Assembly: GCA_021166835.1 (NCBI GenBank)
Contig: JAJPEN010000084.1
Coordinates: 1-64,000 of the forward strand
DNA from: Burkholderiaceae bacterium
GTDB lineage: Bacteria; Pseudomonadota; Gammaproteobacteria; Burkholderiales; Burkholderiaceae
Direction: 5' to 3'
Length of the DNA: 64,000 bases
Made by a program: the position numbers and the translations under genes. Position 1 is the first letter of the stretch. The number at the start of each line of letters is the position of its first letter. Below are positions 32,094-40,524 of this stretch, piece after piece. A model generated the notes under the pieces. It was not told the DNA's origin. It ran no database searches and saw only the letters and a list, made by a program, of their open reading frames with translations.

Positions 32094-33647
32094 ATGCAGA
32101 TGAGTTCCAACGGCACACCTCTGCCCCAGGGCAGCACCGCAGCGGCCTTCGCCAGGGCGCTCGACGAACTGCGCTCGATCGTCGGCCGCGAGCACGTGGT
32201 CGCCGAGGCCGAGCGCCTGGCCTCGTACAACAAGATCATGCTTCCCGTGCCCGACGAGCAGCACGCACCGTCGGCGGCGATCACGCCGGCCGACGTGGAG
32301 CAGGTGCAGGCGATCATGAAGGTGCTGAGCCGGTACAAGCTGCCGGTCTATCCGATCTCGACCGGGAAGAACCTCGGCTACGGTTCGGCTGCGCCGGTCC
32401 GGCGCGGACAGATCGTGATGGACCTGCGGCGGATGAACCGGATCCTCTCGGTCGACGCCGACCTGTGCACCGCGCTGGTCGAGCCCGGCGTCACCTACCA
32501 GCAGCTCTACGACTATCTGCAGGAGAACAAGCTGCCGCTGTGGTTCTCGTGCCCGGCGCCGTCGGCGATCGCCGGGCCGCTGGGCAACACGGTCGACCGC
32601 GGCGTGGGCTACACGCCGTACGGCGAGCACTTCCTGTTCTCGAGCGGCATGGAGGTCGTGCTCGCCGACGGCCAGGTGCTTCGCACCGGCATGGGCTCGA
32701 TGCCGGGCTCGAACACCTGGCAGGTATTCAAGTGGGGCTACGGGCCGACGCTGGACGGGCTGTTCACGCAGTCGAACTACGGCATCGTCACCAAGCTCGG
32801 CATGTGGCTGATGCCCGCGCCGCCCGATTTCCGGCCGTTCTGCATCCAGTACCCGAACGAGACCGACATCACGAAGATCGTCGACGCATTGCGGCCGCTT
32901 CGCATCGCGATGGTGATCCCGAACGCCGTCGTGATCGCGCACACGCTGTGGGAGGCGCCGTGCACGCCGGTGCAGCGCGCGCAGTACCACACGGGCCCGG
33001 GCGCGATCAGCGACGAGACGGTCGAGCGCATCCGCAAGGACCACCGCATCGGCGCGTGGAACGTCTACGCGGCGCTGTACGGCACGAAGGAAACGAACGA
33101 CGCGAACTGGAAGATCATCGAGGCGGTCGCGGCGGCGAGCGGCGGACGGATCGTGCCCGCCGAGGAAACGAAAGGAAGCAAGGCGGTCGAATACCGCTTC
33201 GACCTGATGAAGGGCAAGCCGAACCTCGGCGAGTTCGGCCTGTACAACTGGCGCGGCGGCGGCGGTTCGATGTGGTTCGCGCCGGTGTCGCAGGCGAAGG
33301 GCAGCGAGACGCTCAAGCAGATGCGAATGGCGAAGTCGATCCTCGCGAAATACGGCTTCGACTACGTCGGCGAATTCATCGTCGGCTGGCGCGACATGCA
33401 TCACGTGATCGACCTGCTCTACGACCGCACCGATCCGGCGGAGATGCAGAAGGCCTATGCCTGCTACGACGAGCTGCTGCACGCCTTCGCGAAGGAGGGC
33501 TACGGCGTGTACCGCGCGAGCACGGCCTTTGCCGAGAAGGTCGCCGCCACCTACGGACCGGTGAAGCGCGACGTCGAGCGGCGGCTGAAGCGGGCGCTCG
33601 ATCCGGAGAACCTGATCGCGCCGGGGCGCTGCGGGATCGGGCTGTAG
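32094..33647 (+). CDS. pchF: 4-cresol dehydrogenase (hydroxylating) flavoprotein subunit
   Basis: A VAO-family flavoprotein that oxidises 4-cresol or another para-alkylphenol to the alcohol and aldehyde, adding water to a quinone methide. The FAD domain (ISTGKNLGYGSAAPVRRGQ) and cap domain are complete in 517 residues. Tyr384, which binds FAD covalently in the P. putida enzyme, is present in EFGLYNWRGGGGSMW; Glu380, Trp394, Glu427, His436, Tyr473 and Arg512 also fall at the numbers I recall for that enzyme. Vanillyl-alcohol oxidase uses His instead of Tyr, so it is excluded. No signal peptide is seen, so export must rely on partners. Last gene of the sigma-54 operon. Confidence 0.92.
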   Translation: MQMSSNGTPLPQGSTAAAFARALDELRSIVGREHVVAEAERLASYNKIMLPVPDEQHAPSAAITPADVEQVQAIMKVLSRYKLPVYPISTGKNLGYGSAAPVRRGQIVMDLRRMNRILSVDADLCTALVEPGVTYQQLYDYLQENKLPLWFSCPAPSAIAGPLGNTVDRGVGYTPYGEHFLFSSGMEVVLADGQVLRTGMGSMPGSNTWQVFKWGYGPTLDGLFTQSNYGIVTKLGMWLMPAPPDFRPFCIQYPNETDITKIVDALRPLRIAMVIPNAVVIAHTLWEAPCTPVQRAQYHTGPGAISDETVERIRKDHRIGAWNVYAALYGTKETNDANWKIIEAVAAASGGRIVPAEETKGSKAVEYRFDLMKGKPNLGEFGLYNWRGGGGSMWFAPVSQAKGSETLKQMRMAKSILAKYGFDYVGEFIVGWRDMHHVIDLLYDRTDPAEMQKAYACYDELLHAFAKEGYGVYRASTAFAEKVAATYGPVKRDVERRLKRALDPENLIAPGRCGIGL

Positions 33648-33679
33648 CCTGGGTGGCGAGAATGCGCTGCGCAGAAAGG

Positions 33680-34082
33680 GGAGCGGGTCTGTAGGCCGGA
33701 TTCTGTGCGCCGCCGAAGCGGCGCGACGGTCATTCGTCTGGGCGGCCGGTTGCCCGGCCGCTCGAGCCATCCACCCGCACGCTCGGACGGGCCGTCCTGT
33801 GCGAGCCGCGAGGCTCGCGCGCGTGCCTATTCGATGTTGCTCCGGATGGGGTTTGGCGTGCCACGCGTGTCGCCACGCGCGCGGTGAGCTCTTACCTCGC
33901 CTTTTCACCCTTGCCGTCGGCGCTCTGGCGAGCGCCGCTTGGGCGGTGTGCTTTCTGTTCCACTTTCCGTCGCCTTGGGCCTCGCGGCTTGCTGCGCCTG
34001 GCCGTTAGCCAGCATCCTGCCCTGTGGAGTCCGGACCTTCCTCCGCCGCTTGCGCGGCGGCGACCGTCCGACCCGCTCCGCC
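33680..34082 (-). ncRNA. rnpB: RNase P RNA, bacterial class A
   Basis: The catalytic RNA that matures tRNA 5' ends. Read on the minus strand, the 5' part has GAGGAAGGTCCGGACTCCAC and AGGGCAGGATGCTGGCTAAC (conserved region I), the middle has AGGGTGAAAAGGCGAGGTAA followed by GAGCTCACCG (region IV area), and the 3' end has ACAGAATCCGGCCTACAG. The terminal GGAGCGGGTC pairs with GACCCGCTCC to form P1. About 400 nt is normal. Reading frames that cross the region are shadows. It lies between the ends of pchF (opposite strand) and pyrC. Confidence 0.96.
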
Positions 34083-34086
34083 GGAC

Positions 34087-34092
34087 ATTCTA
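34087..34092 (-). promoter_or_regulatory. -10 element of rnpB, next to the pyrC stop codon
   Basis: TAGAAT on the minus strand, 6-8 bp before the RNA 5' end. A weak -35 (GCTGAC, 34111-34116, 18-bp spacer) would overlap the pyrC TGA at 34112-34114. rnpB therefore seems to have its own promoter at the end of the upstream operon. Confidence 0.55.
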
Positions 34093-34111
34093 CCGGCGGC
34101 GCCACACGGCG

Positions 34112-35209
34112 TCAGCCAACCAGCTTCCACTGCAGCGTTTCACCCGCGGCCAGCGGGACGATCGAGTCGGCCCCGAACGGCAGGGTCTCGGGAACCGCCC
34201 ATCGCTCGCGACGCAATTCGATGCGCTCGACGTTGCGCGGCAGCCGGTAGAAATCGGCCCCGTGAAAGCTCGCGAAAGCTTCGAGCTGCTCGAGCGCGCC
34301 GGCTTCCTCGAATACCGTCGCGTACGACTCGATCGCGTGCGGCGCCGTATAGCAGCCGGCACAGCCGCACGCGTGCTCCTTCAGGCGTGCGGCGTGCGGC
34401 GCACTGTCGGTGCCGAGGAAGAAGCGCGGGTTGCCGCCGGTGGCCGCTTCGACGAGCGCGCGGCGGTGCGTCTCGCGCTTGAGCACCGGCAGGCAGTAGC
34501 GGTGCGGACGCAGCCCGCCGGCGAAGATCGCGTTGCGGTCGTACTGCAGGTGCTGCGGCGTGATCGTCGCGCCGATGTCGCCCTCGGCGTGCTCGACGTA
34601 CTGCACCGCCTCGCGCGTCGTCACGTGCTCGAAGACGACGCGCAGCGCCGGGAAGTCACGTCGCAGCGGAATCAGCACGCGGTCGATGAAGACGGCCTCG
34701 CGATCGAACACGTCGACCTCGGGGTCGGTCACCTCGCCGTGCACGAGCAGCGGCATCCCCGCGGCCTGCATCGCGTCGAGCGCCGGCCAGGTGCGGCGCA
34801 GGTCGGTGACGCCGGCGTCGGAGTTCGTCGTCGCGCCGGCCGGATAGAGCTTCACCGCGTGCACGCAGTCGCTGTCGCGCGCGCGCCGGATTTCGTCGGC
34901 CGACGTGCGATCGGTCAGGTACAGCGTCATCAGCGGCACGAAGCGCGCATCCGGCGGCAGCGCATCGAGGATGCGCCGGCGATACGCGAGCGCGTCTTCG
35001 ACCGTCGCTACCGGCGGACGAAGATTCGGCATCACGATTGCGCGCGCGAACTGCGCGGCGCTCGCGCCGACGACGGCACGCAGCGCATCGCCGTCGCGCA
35101 GATGCAGATGCCAGTCGTCGGGGCGCGTCAACTGCAGCGTGGTTCGCTGTGTCGTCCCCGGTGTAGTCCTCAGTGTCGTCCTCAGTGTCGTTGTCTGGTT
35201 CGCGTTCAT
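34112..35209 (-). CDS. pyrC: PyrC, dihydroorotase
   Basis: Closes carbamoyl aspartate to dihydroorotate in pyrimidine synthesis, as a zinc amidohydrolase of the homodimeric PyrC class. Zinc motif DDWHLHLRDG is near residue 32; the carbamylated Lys is in HAVKLYPAGATTNSD; PLLVHGEV, TITPQHLQ and LGTDSAPHA carry the other metal and substrate residues. The 365 residues include an odd N-terminal stretch TTTLRTTLRTTPGTTQRTTL encoded by a 12-bp tandem repeat ahead of the normal start of the fold. The ATG at 35209 overlaps the stop of ttuD (ATGA), tying a biosynthetic gene to a glycerate/tartrate pair. Confidence 0.95.
   Translation of the reverse strand: MNANQTTTLRTTLRTTPGTTQRTTLQLTRPDDWHLHLRDGDALRAVVGASAAQFARAIVMPNLRPPVATVEDALAYRRRILDALPPDARFVPLMTLYLTDRTSADEIRRARDSDCVHAVKLYPAGATTNSDAGVTDLRRTWPALDAMQAAGMPLLVHGEVTDPEVDVFDREAVFIDRVLIPLRRDFPALRVVFEHVTTREAVQYVEHAEGDIGATITPQHLQYDRNAIFAGGLRPHRYCLPVLKRETHRRALVEAATGGNPRFFLGTDSAPHAARLKEHACGCAGCYTAPHAIESYATVFEEAGALEQLEAFASFHGADFYRLPRNVERIELRRERWAVPETLPFGADSIVPLAAGETLQWKLVG
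35149..35196. repeat. 12-bp tandem repeat at the pyrC 5' end
   Basis: Four 12-bp units at 35149, 35161, 35173 and 35185, variants of GTGTCGTCCTCA. They encode repeated R-T-T-L-type tetrapeptides before the conserved PyrC fold, in frame. Confidence 0.75.
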
Positions 35210-36522
35210 GCCTGCGCCTCGCGCGCGTCGCTGCGCAACAGCAGCAGTGCGCGGTAGTCGTTGACGTTGGTGCGCGTCGGCCCGGTGACGACCAGATCGC
35301 CGAGTGCGCCGAAGAAGCCTCCGGCGTCGTTGTCGTCGAGCCGGGCTCGCGCATCGAGACCCGCCGCAGCGCAGCGCGCGAGCGTGTCGGGCGCGAGCAG
35401 CGCACCGGCGTTCTCGCCGAAGCCGTCGATGCCGTCGGTGTCGGCAGCGATCGCCCAGGCGTCGTCGATCCCGCGCAATTCGAGCGCGAGCGCGAGCAGG
35501 AACTCGGTGCAGCGCCCGCCGGTGCCGCCGCCGCGAATCGTCACCGTGCACTCGCCGCCCGAAAGCAGCGCGACCGGACGTGCGAAAGGCTGCCCGTGGC
35601 GGACGATCTCGCGCGCGATCGCGCCGATCACCTGCGCGACGTCACGCGCCTCGCCGGTGATCGTGTCGCCGAGGATTACCGGACGCACGCCCGCGCGCTC
35701 GAACACGGCGGCCGCGGCCTCGAGACTCGCGTGCGGGGTGGCGACGATCCGCGAATCGACCCGATCGAAGGCGTCGTCGCCCGGCTTCGGCGTCTCGGAA
35801 ACCTCGCCGCGCGCTCCCCTTTGCAGCCACGCGCTCACGCTGGCCGGCGCATCGACGCGCCAGCGTTCGAGCACGGCGATCGCATCGGCGTAGCGGCTCG
35901 GATCGGGCGAGCACGGACCGCTGGCGATCGAGCTGGGATCGTCGCCGGCGACGTCGGAGATCATCCGCAGCAGCACGCGCGCGCGCGTGGCCTGCGCCAG
36001 CCGCCCACCCTGGATGCGCGACAGGTGCTTGCGCACGACGTTGATGTCCTGGATCGGCGCGCCGCTGGCGAGCAGCGCGCGCGTGACCTTCTTCAGGTCG
36101 TCGATCGGCACGTCGTCGACCGGCAGGCTGAGCAGGCTCGAGCCTCCGCCCGACAGCAGCGCGACGAGCAGGTCGTTCTCGCCGAGCTCGCCGACCAGCC
36201 CGAGCATGCGCCGCGCCGCCCTCTCTCCCGCCTCGTCGGGCACCGGGTGGCCGGCTTCGACGACCTCGATGCGCCGGCACGGCAGGCCGTGCGCGTAGCG
36301 CGTGACGACCAGGCCGTCGAGCGGGGCGTCGGAGGGCCAGTGCCGCTCGACGGCCATCGCCATGCTCGCCGCTGCCTTGCCCGCGCCGACGACGCGCGTG
36401 CGTGCGAAGCGGCCGATCTCTTCGGCGGACGGCAAGGCCGCGTCGAGCACGCGCAGCGGATCGGCCGCGGCGACCGCCGCCTCGAAGCTGTCGAGCAGCA
36501 GGCGGCGCGCGTCGAGCATCAT
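35206..36522 (-). CDS. ttuD: Glycerate 2-kinase (TtuD / GckA family)
   Basis: A MOFRL-family enzyme, historically named hydroxypyruvate reductase TtuD, that phosphorylates glycerate to 2-phosphoglycerate. Motifs: VVGAGKAAASMA, EAGHPVPDEAGERAARRML, LLSGGGSSLLSLP, INVVRKHLSRIQGGRLA, SDVAGDDPSSIASGP, and the C-terminal MOFRL domain with LLSGGECTVTIRGGGTGGR and AADTDGIDG. At 438 residues it is full length. It starts ATGATG at 36522, overlapping the stop of the tartrate dehydrogenase-like gene. Pairing with ttuC points to use of tartrate, hydroxypyruvate or glycerate as carbon source. Confidence 0.92.
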   Translation of the reverse strand: MMLDARRLLLDSFEAAVAAADPLRVLDAALPSAEEIGRFARTRVVGAGKAAASMAMAVERHWPSDAPLDGLVVTRYAHGLPCRRIEVVEAGHPVPDEAGERAARRMLGLVGELGENDLLVALLSGGGSSLLSLPVDDVPIDDLKKVTRALLASGAPIQDINVVRKHLSRIQGGRLAQATRARVLLRMISDVAGDDPSSIASGPCSPDPSRYADAIAVLERWRVDAPASVSAWLQRGARGEVSETPKPGDDAFDRVDSRIVATPHASLEAAAAVFERAGVRPVILGDTITGEARDVAQVIGAIAREIVRHGQPFARPVALLSGGECTVTIRGGGTGGRCTEFLLALALELRGIDDAWAIAADTDGIDGFGENAGALLAPDTLARCAAAGLDARARLDDNDAGGFFGALGDLVVTGPTRTNVNDYRALLLLRSDAREAQA

Positions 36523-37583
36523 GCGAGCGCTTCGGCCACGGCGCGTCCGACGTCGACGGTCTTCGCATCGCCGCCCATGTCGGGCGTGCGCGGCCCGTTC
36601 GCGGTGACGCGCTCGATGGCGACGACGATCGCATCGTGCGCATCGCGATGACCGAGGTGGTCGAGCATCATCGCGCCGCACCAGATCTGTCCGATCGGAT
36701 TCGCGATGCCGCGGCCGGCGATGTCGGGCGCCGAGCCGTGCACCGGCTCGAACAGCGACGGGAAGCGCCGCTCGGGATCGATGTTCGCCGACGGCGCGAT
36801 GCCGATCGTGCCGGCGCAGGCGGGGCCGAGATCGGACAGGATGTCGCCGAACAGATTGCTCGCGACGACGACGTCGAAGCGGTCGGGATTGCGCACGAAA
36901 TGCGCGGTGAGGATGTCGATGTGGTACTGCTCGACGACGACCTCGGGATACTGCTCGCGCATCGCGGCGACACGTTCGTCCCAGTAGGGCATCGACACGT
37001 AGATGCCGTTGGATTTCGTCGCCGATGCGAGCCTGCGCCGCGGCCGGCTGCGCGCCAGCTCGAAGGCGAAGCGCAGCACGCGATCGACGCCGATGCGCGT
37101 GAAGATCGACTCCTGCAGCACGAACTCGCGGTCGGTGCCCTCGAACATGCGTCCGCCCACCGACGAATACTCGCCTTCGGTGTTCTCGCGCACGACGTAG
37201 AAGTCGATGTCTCCGGGGCCGCGGCCGGCCAGCGGAGAAGCCACGCCGGGCATCAGCCGCACCGGGCGCAGGTTGATGTACTGGTCGAATTCGCGGCGGA
37301 TGCGCAGCAGCGAGCCCCACAGCGAGACGTGATCGGGAACCGTCGTGGGCCAGCCGACCGCGCCGTAGAAGATCGCATCGTGCCCGCCGATCTGCGCCTT
37401 CCAGTCCTCGGGCATCATCCGGCCGTGCTGCGCGTAGTAGTCGCAACTGGCGAAGTCGAAATGATCGAAGCGCAGCCCGATGTCGAAGCGCTTCGCGGCC
37501 GCCTCGAGCACGCGAAGGCCCTCGGGGACCACTTCCTTGCCGATCCCGTCGCCGGGAAGCACTGCGATGCGATGAACCGACAT
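36519..37583 (-). CDS. ttuC: Tartrate dehydrogenase / D-malate dehydrogenase family (TtuC)
   Basis: A 354-residue NAD-dependent beta-decarboxylating dehydrogenase related to isopropylmalate and isocitrate dehydrogenases. IAVLPGDGIGKEVVPEG opens the fold; INLRPVRLMPG and FYVVRENTEGEYSSVGG mark the tartrate/D-malate subgroup rather than LeuB; ATKSNGIYVSMPYWDE and NLFGDILSDL give the metal-binding Asp residues; FEPVHGSAPDIAG is common to the family. Which of tartrate or D-malate is the true substrate cannot be read from the sequence. The ATG at 37583 has an AAGGAG site. Promoter lies in the 198-bp gap to the divergent gene, with an inverted repeat at 37657-37696. Confidence 0.88.
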   Translation of the reverse strand: MSVHRIAVLPGDGIGKEVVPEGLRVLEAAAKRFDIGLRFDHFDFASCDYYAQHGRMMPEDWKAQIGGHDAIFYGAVGWPTTVPDHVSLWGSLLRIRREFDQYINLRPVRLMPGVASPLAGRGPGDIDFYVVRENTEGEYSSVGGRMFEGTDREFVLQESIFTRIGVDRVLRFAFELARSRPRRRLASATKSNGIYVSMPYWDERVAAMREQYPEVVVEQYHIDILTAHFVRNPDRFDVVVASNLFGDILSDLGPACAGTIGIAPSANIDPERRFPSLFEPVHGSAPDIAGRGIANPIGQIWCGAMMLDHLGHRDAHDAIVVAIERVTANGPRTPDMGGDAKTVDVGRAVAEALA

Positions 37584-37656
37584 GCGGGACTCCTTCGCGA
37601 GGCGGGCGCTGCGTCGCGCTGTGTCGTTCCTCCCGGCGGTAAGGCCGCTCGACGCT

Positions 37657-37696
37657 GCGCGAGCCGAACCGTAGATCTTCGCACAAAGGCTCGCGC
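37657..37696. repeat. 9-bp inverted repeat upstream of ttuC
   Basis: GCGCGAGCC (37657-37665) and GGCTCGCGC (37688-37696) separated by 22 bp, in the gap between divergent ttuC and the proline-rich protein gene. It could be a regulator site or an RNA stem; no regulator gene is adjacent. Confidence 0.4.
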
Positions 37697-37781
37697 GCTC
37701 CGCCGCGTAGCCGGGCCCGCGTGCCCGACCGGGCAGCCCGCTTGCGTCAACGACGCCATGCAATCGCGCGTTGAAGAGGAC

Positions 37782-38594
37782 ATGCCGAACCCCGCATCGC
37801 GGCGCGCGCCGCAACCGCCCGCTCACGCGCGCTTCGTGCGCGTCGTGTTCCCGCTCGCGCTCGTTGCGCTCGCCGGCGCCGGCTGCGCCGCCACCGACGA
37901 AGTCCGCTACGGCAACGTCGTGGCCACGCCGGGCGCCTACGATCCGTCCCCCTACGCCGTGCGCCAGCCGCTGAGCCTGGGCGAGATCGTCGCCGCGCTG
38001 CGCTCCGGCCGCTCGTCGCACGATATTGCCGACGACATCGACGAAGACGGCCTGCTCGCGCCCGCCACCAGCGCGGACATCGACCTGCTGCTGCAATCGG
38101 GCGCCGATGCCGAACTGATCGACGCCGTTCGCGAGGCCTCGGCGATGGCGGGCCGGGGTCCGGCTTCGCCGCCGGTCACCGTCGTCCCGCCGGGCACGGT
38201 CTCTCCGCCGGTCATCGTCACGCCGCCTCCGGTCTATCCGGGCTACGGCTGGTATCCCTACGCCCCCTACGTGCCGTTCGGCTTCGGCCTCTGGTACCAG
38301 GACACTCCGCGCTACCGGCCGCCGCACTATCGACCCGATCACCCGGGGCCCGATCGCTGGCGTCCCGGCGACGATCGGCGCGGCGGTTCGCGTCCGCCGC
38401 CGCCGAACTGGCAGACTCCACGCATGTCGCCCACTCCGCCGGGCGGCGCGCCGGGGGCCGGCAGCTCGATCCGACCCGGCGGTTCTCCGGCCGGTTCCCC
38501 GCGCGTCTCGCCCGGCGGATCGCCGCGCGTCTCGCCGGGAGGCACGGGCGGGCCGGCTCCCGGCGCGGTGCGCGATCGCCGCAGCGTGGATTGA
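37782..38594 (+). CDS. Proline/glycine-rich envelope protein, function unknown
   Basis: 270 residues. The N-terminus has basic residues then VRVVFPLALVALAGAGCAAT, an export signal whose Cys could be lipidated, although the lipobox is poor (Gly rather than Leu at -3). Residues about 65-120 form a helical segment (LGEIVAALRSGRSSHDIADD, LLLQSGADAELIDAVREA). The rest is Pro/Gly/Tyr-rich (PPPVYPGYGWYPYAPYVPFG) and ends in RVSPGGSPRVSPGG repeats. I do not recognise the family. I prefer the ATG at 37782, preceded by GAAGAGGA, to the ATG at 37758. It is divergent from ttuC and convergent with the ABC exporter. Confidence 0.75.
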   Translation: MPNPASRRAPQPPAHARFVRVVFPLALVALAGAGCAATDEVRYGNVVATPGAYDPSPYAVRQPLSLGEIVAALRSGRSSHDIADDIDEDGLLAPATSADIDLLLQSGADAELIDAVREASAMAGRGPASPPVTVVPPGTVSPPVIVTPPPVYPGYGWYPYAPYVPFGFGLWYQDTPRYRPPHYRPDHPGPDRWRPGDDRRGGSRPPPPNWQTPRMSPTPPGGAPGAGSSIRPGGSPAGSPRVSPGGSPRVSPGGTGGPAPGAVRDRRSVD

Positions 38595-38626
38595 GCGCCC
38601 GACCCCTGCCGTGCCGTGCCGCGCCG

Positions 38627-40468
38627 CTACCGCAGCGGCGCCATCGCCGCCTCGTCGTCCGCCTGCTGCATCGACCACAGCCGCGCATATTCGCCGCCAG
38701 CGCGCAGCAGCGACTCGTGGCTGCCGCGCTCGACGATCCGCCCGCCCGCCATCACGAGGATCTGCTCGGCGTCGACGATGGTCGACAGTCGATGCGCGAT
38801 GACCAGCGTCGTGCGATCGAGCGCCGCGCGGCGCAACGCGTCCTGGATCGCCTGCTCGTTGCGGCTGTCGAGCGCCGAGGTCGCCTCGTCGAGGATCAGG
38901 ATCGGCGGATCCTTCAGCATCGTGCGCGCGATCGCCACGCGCTGCTTTTCGCCGCCGGAGAGTTTCAGCCCCCGCTCGCCGACGTTGGTGTCGTAGCCCT
39001 GCGGCAGCGAAGCGACGAAAGCGTGCAGCTGCGCCGCCTTCGCCGCGGCCTCGATCTCGTCCTGTGAGGCGCCGGGCCGGCCGTAGCCGATGTTGTAGCG
39101 GATCGTCTCGTTGAACAGCACGGTGTCCTGCGGAACGATGCCGATCGCCGCGCGCAGGCTCTTCTGCGTGACCTCCCGCAGGTCCTGTCCGTCGATCGTC
39201 ACGCGCCCGGCGTTCACCTCGTAGAAGCGGAACAGCAGCCGCGCCAGCGTCGACTTGCCGGCGCCGCTGGCGCCGACCACCGCGGTCGTCGTGCCCGGCT
39301 CCATCGTGAAATCGACGTCGCGCAGGATCGGCCGGCTCGCGTCGTAGGCGAAATGCACGTGCTCGAAGCGGATGCGCGGCGCCGAATCGGCGTCGAGCGC
39401 GAGCGGCCGGGCGTCAGGCGCGTCGGCGATCTCGCGCTGTTCGCCGAGCAGCCCGAACATGCGCTCGATGTCGATCAGCGCCTGCCGGATCTCGCGGTAG
39501 AGCACGCCGAGGAAGTTCAGCGGCACGTACAGCTGGATCATGAATGCGTTGACGAGGACGAGGTCGCCGAGCGTCATCGTGCCGCCGACCACCCCGACCG
39601 TCGCCCGCCAGACGAGCAGCGTGACGGCGCAGGCGACGATCAGGCTCTGGCCGAGGTTCAGCACCGACAGCGAGGTCTGCGAGCGGATCGCAGCGCGCAT
39701 GCGCGCGAGCAGGTTCGCGTCGTAGCGCCGCGCCTCGAACTCCTCGTTGCCGAAGTACTTCACCGTCTCGAAGTTGATCAGCGCGTCGATCGCCTTCGTG
39801 TTCGCCCGCGAGTCCTCCTCGTTCACCTGGCGCCGGAACTGCGTGCGCCACTCGGTGACGCGCACCGTGTAGATCACGTACAGCGCGATCGCGCCGAGCG
39901 CGATCGACGCGAAGGACGCGTCGTAGTGCAGCACGAGATAGCCGATCACCAGCGCGATCTCGACCAACGTCGGCAGGATGCTGTAGAGCGTGTACGAGAT
40001 CAGGCTCGATACACCCCCCGCACCGCGCTCGATGTCGCGCGACATCCCGCCCATCTGGCGTTCGAGGTGAAAGCGCAGCGACAGCGAGAACAGATGGCGG
40101 AACACCTGCAGCGTGATCGTGCGCGACGCGTCCTGCGTGACGCGCGCGAAGATCACTTCGCGCAGTTCGGTGAACAGCGTCACGCCGATGCGCAGCAGGC
40201 CGTAGGCGACGAGCAGCGCCACCGGCACGACGAGCGCGACGCGCGCGTCGCCCGGCTGCAGGTCGAGCGCGTCGACGATGCGCTTGAGGATCAGCGGCAC
40301 GCCGATGTTGGCCACCTTCGCCGACACCAGGCAGACGAGCGCGAGCAGCACGCGCCAGCGGTAGGCCCACAGATACGGCAGCAGGCGCGCGAGCGTGCGC
40401 CAGTCGCCGCGCGGCGCGGCAGCGCCGGGCGCGGGCGGCGGATCGAGAACGGTGGCGGAACGTCGCAT
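38627..40468 (-). CDS. ATM1-type ABC exporter (fused permease and ATPase)
   Basis: 613 residues with six membrane helices (about 35-310) and a nucleotide-binding domain (about 365-600). Walker A is VVGASGAGKSTLARLLF, the signature LSGGEKQRVAIARTMLKDPP, Walker B ILILDEATSALD, and the switch His IAHRLSTI. LISYTLYSILPTLVEIALV and ALINFETVKYFGNEEFEARR are typical of the ATM1/HMT1 group, which exports glutathione-linked metal or sulfur compounds; bacterial relatives confer metal tolerance. Substrate here is unknown. It is divergent from the thioesterase gene, 56 bp away. Confidence 0.92.
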   Translation of the reverse strand: MRRSATVLDPPPAPGAAAPRGDWRTLARLLPYLWAYRWRVLLALVCLVSAKVANIGVPLILKRIVDALDLQPGDARVALVVPVALLVAYGLLRIGVTLFTELREVIFARVTQDASRTITLQVFRHLFSLSLRFHLERQMGGMSRDIERGAGGVSSLISYTLYSILPTLVEIALVIGYLVLHYDASFASIALGAIALYVIYTVRVTEWRTQFRRQVNEEDSRANTKAIDALINFETVKYFGNEEFEARRYDANLLARMRAAIRSQTSLSVLNLGQSLIVACAVTLLVWRATVGVVGGTMTLGDLVLVNAFMIQLYVPLNFLGVLYREIRQALIDIERMFGLLGEQREIADAPDARPLALDADSAPRIRFEHVHFAYDASRPILRDVDFTMEPGTTTAVVGASGAGKSTLARLLFRFYEVNAGRVTIDGQDLREVTQKSLRAAIGIVPQDTVLFNETIRYNIGYGRPGASQDEIEAAAKAAQLHAFVASLPQGYDTNVGERGLKLSGGEKQRVAIARTMLKDPPILILDEATSALDSRNEQAIQDALRRAALDRTTLVIAHRLSTIVDAEQILVMAGGRIVERGSHESLLRAGGEYARLWSMQQADDEAAMAPLR

Positions 40469-40524
40469 CGCGGAACAACGGAACGAAACCGCTATTCTCG
40501 GGCATCCGACCGACGGAGATCGAC

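Noticed and set aside
32094..33647. Vanillyl-alcohol oxidase or eugenol oxidase as the flavoprotein identity
   Set aside because: Those single-protein oxidases use a His for covalent FAD; here Tyr384 is present and a cytochrome c gene precedes it.
33705..34482. Several small open frames across the RNase P RNA and the pyrC end
   Set aside because: The region matches conserved RNase P RNA segments and pyrC; the frames follow from lack of AT-rich stops.
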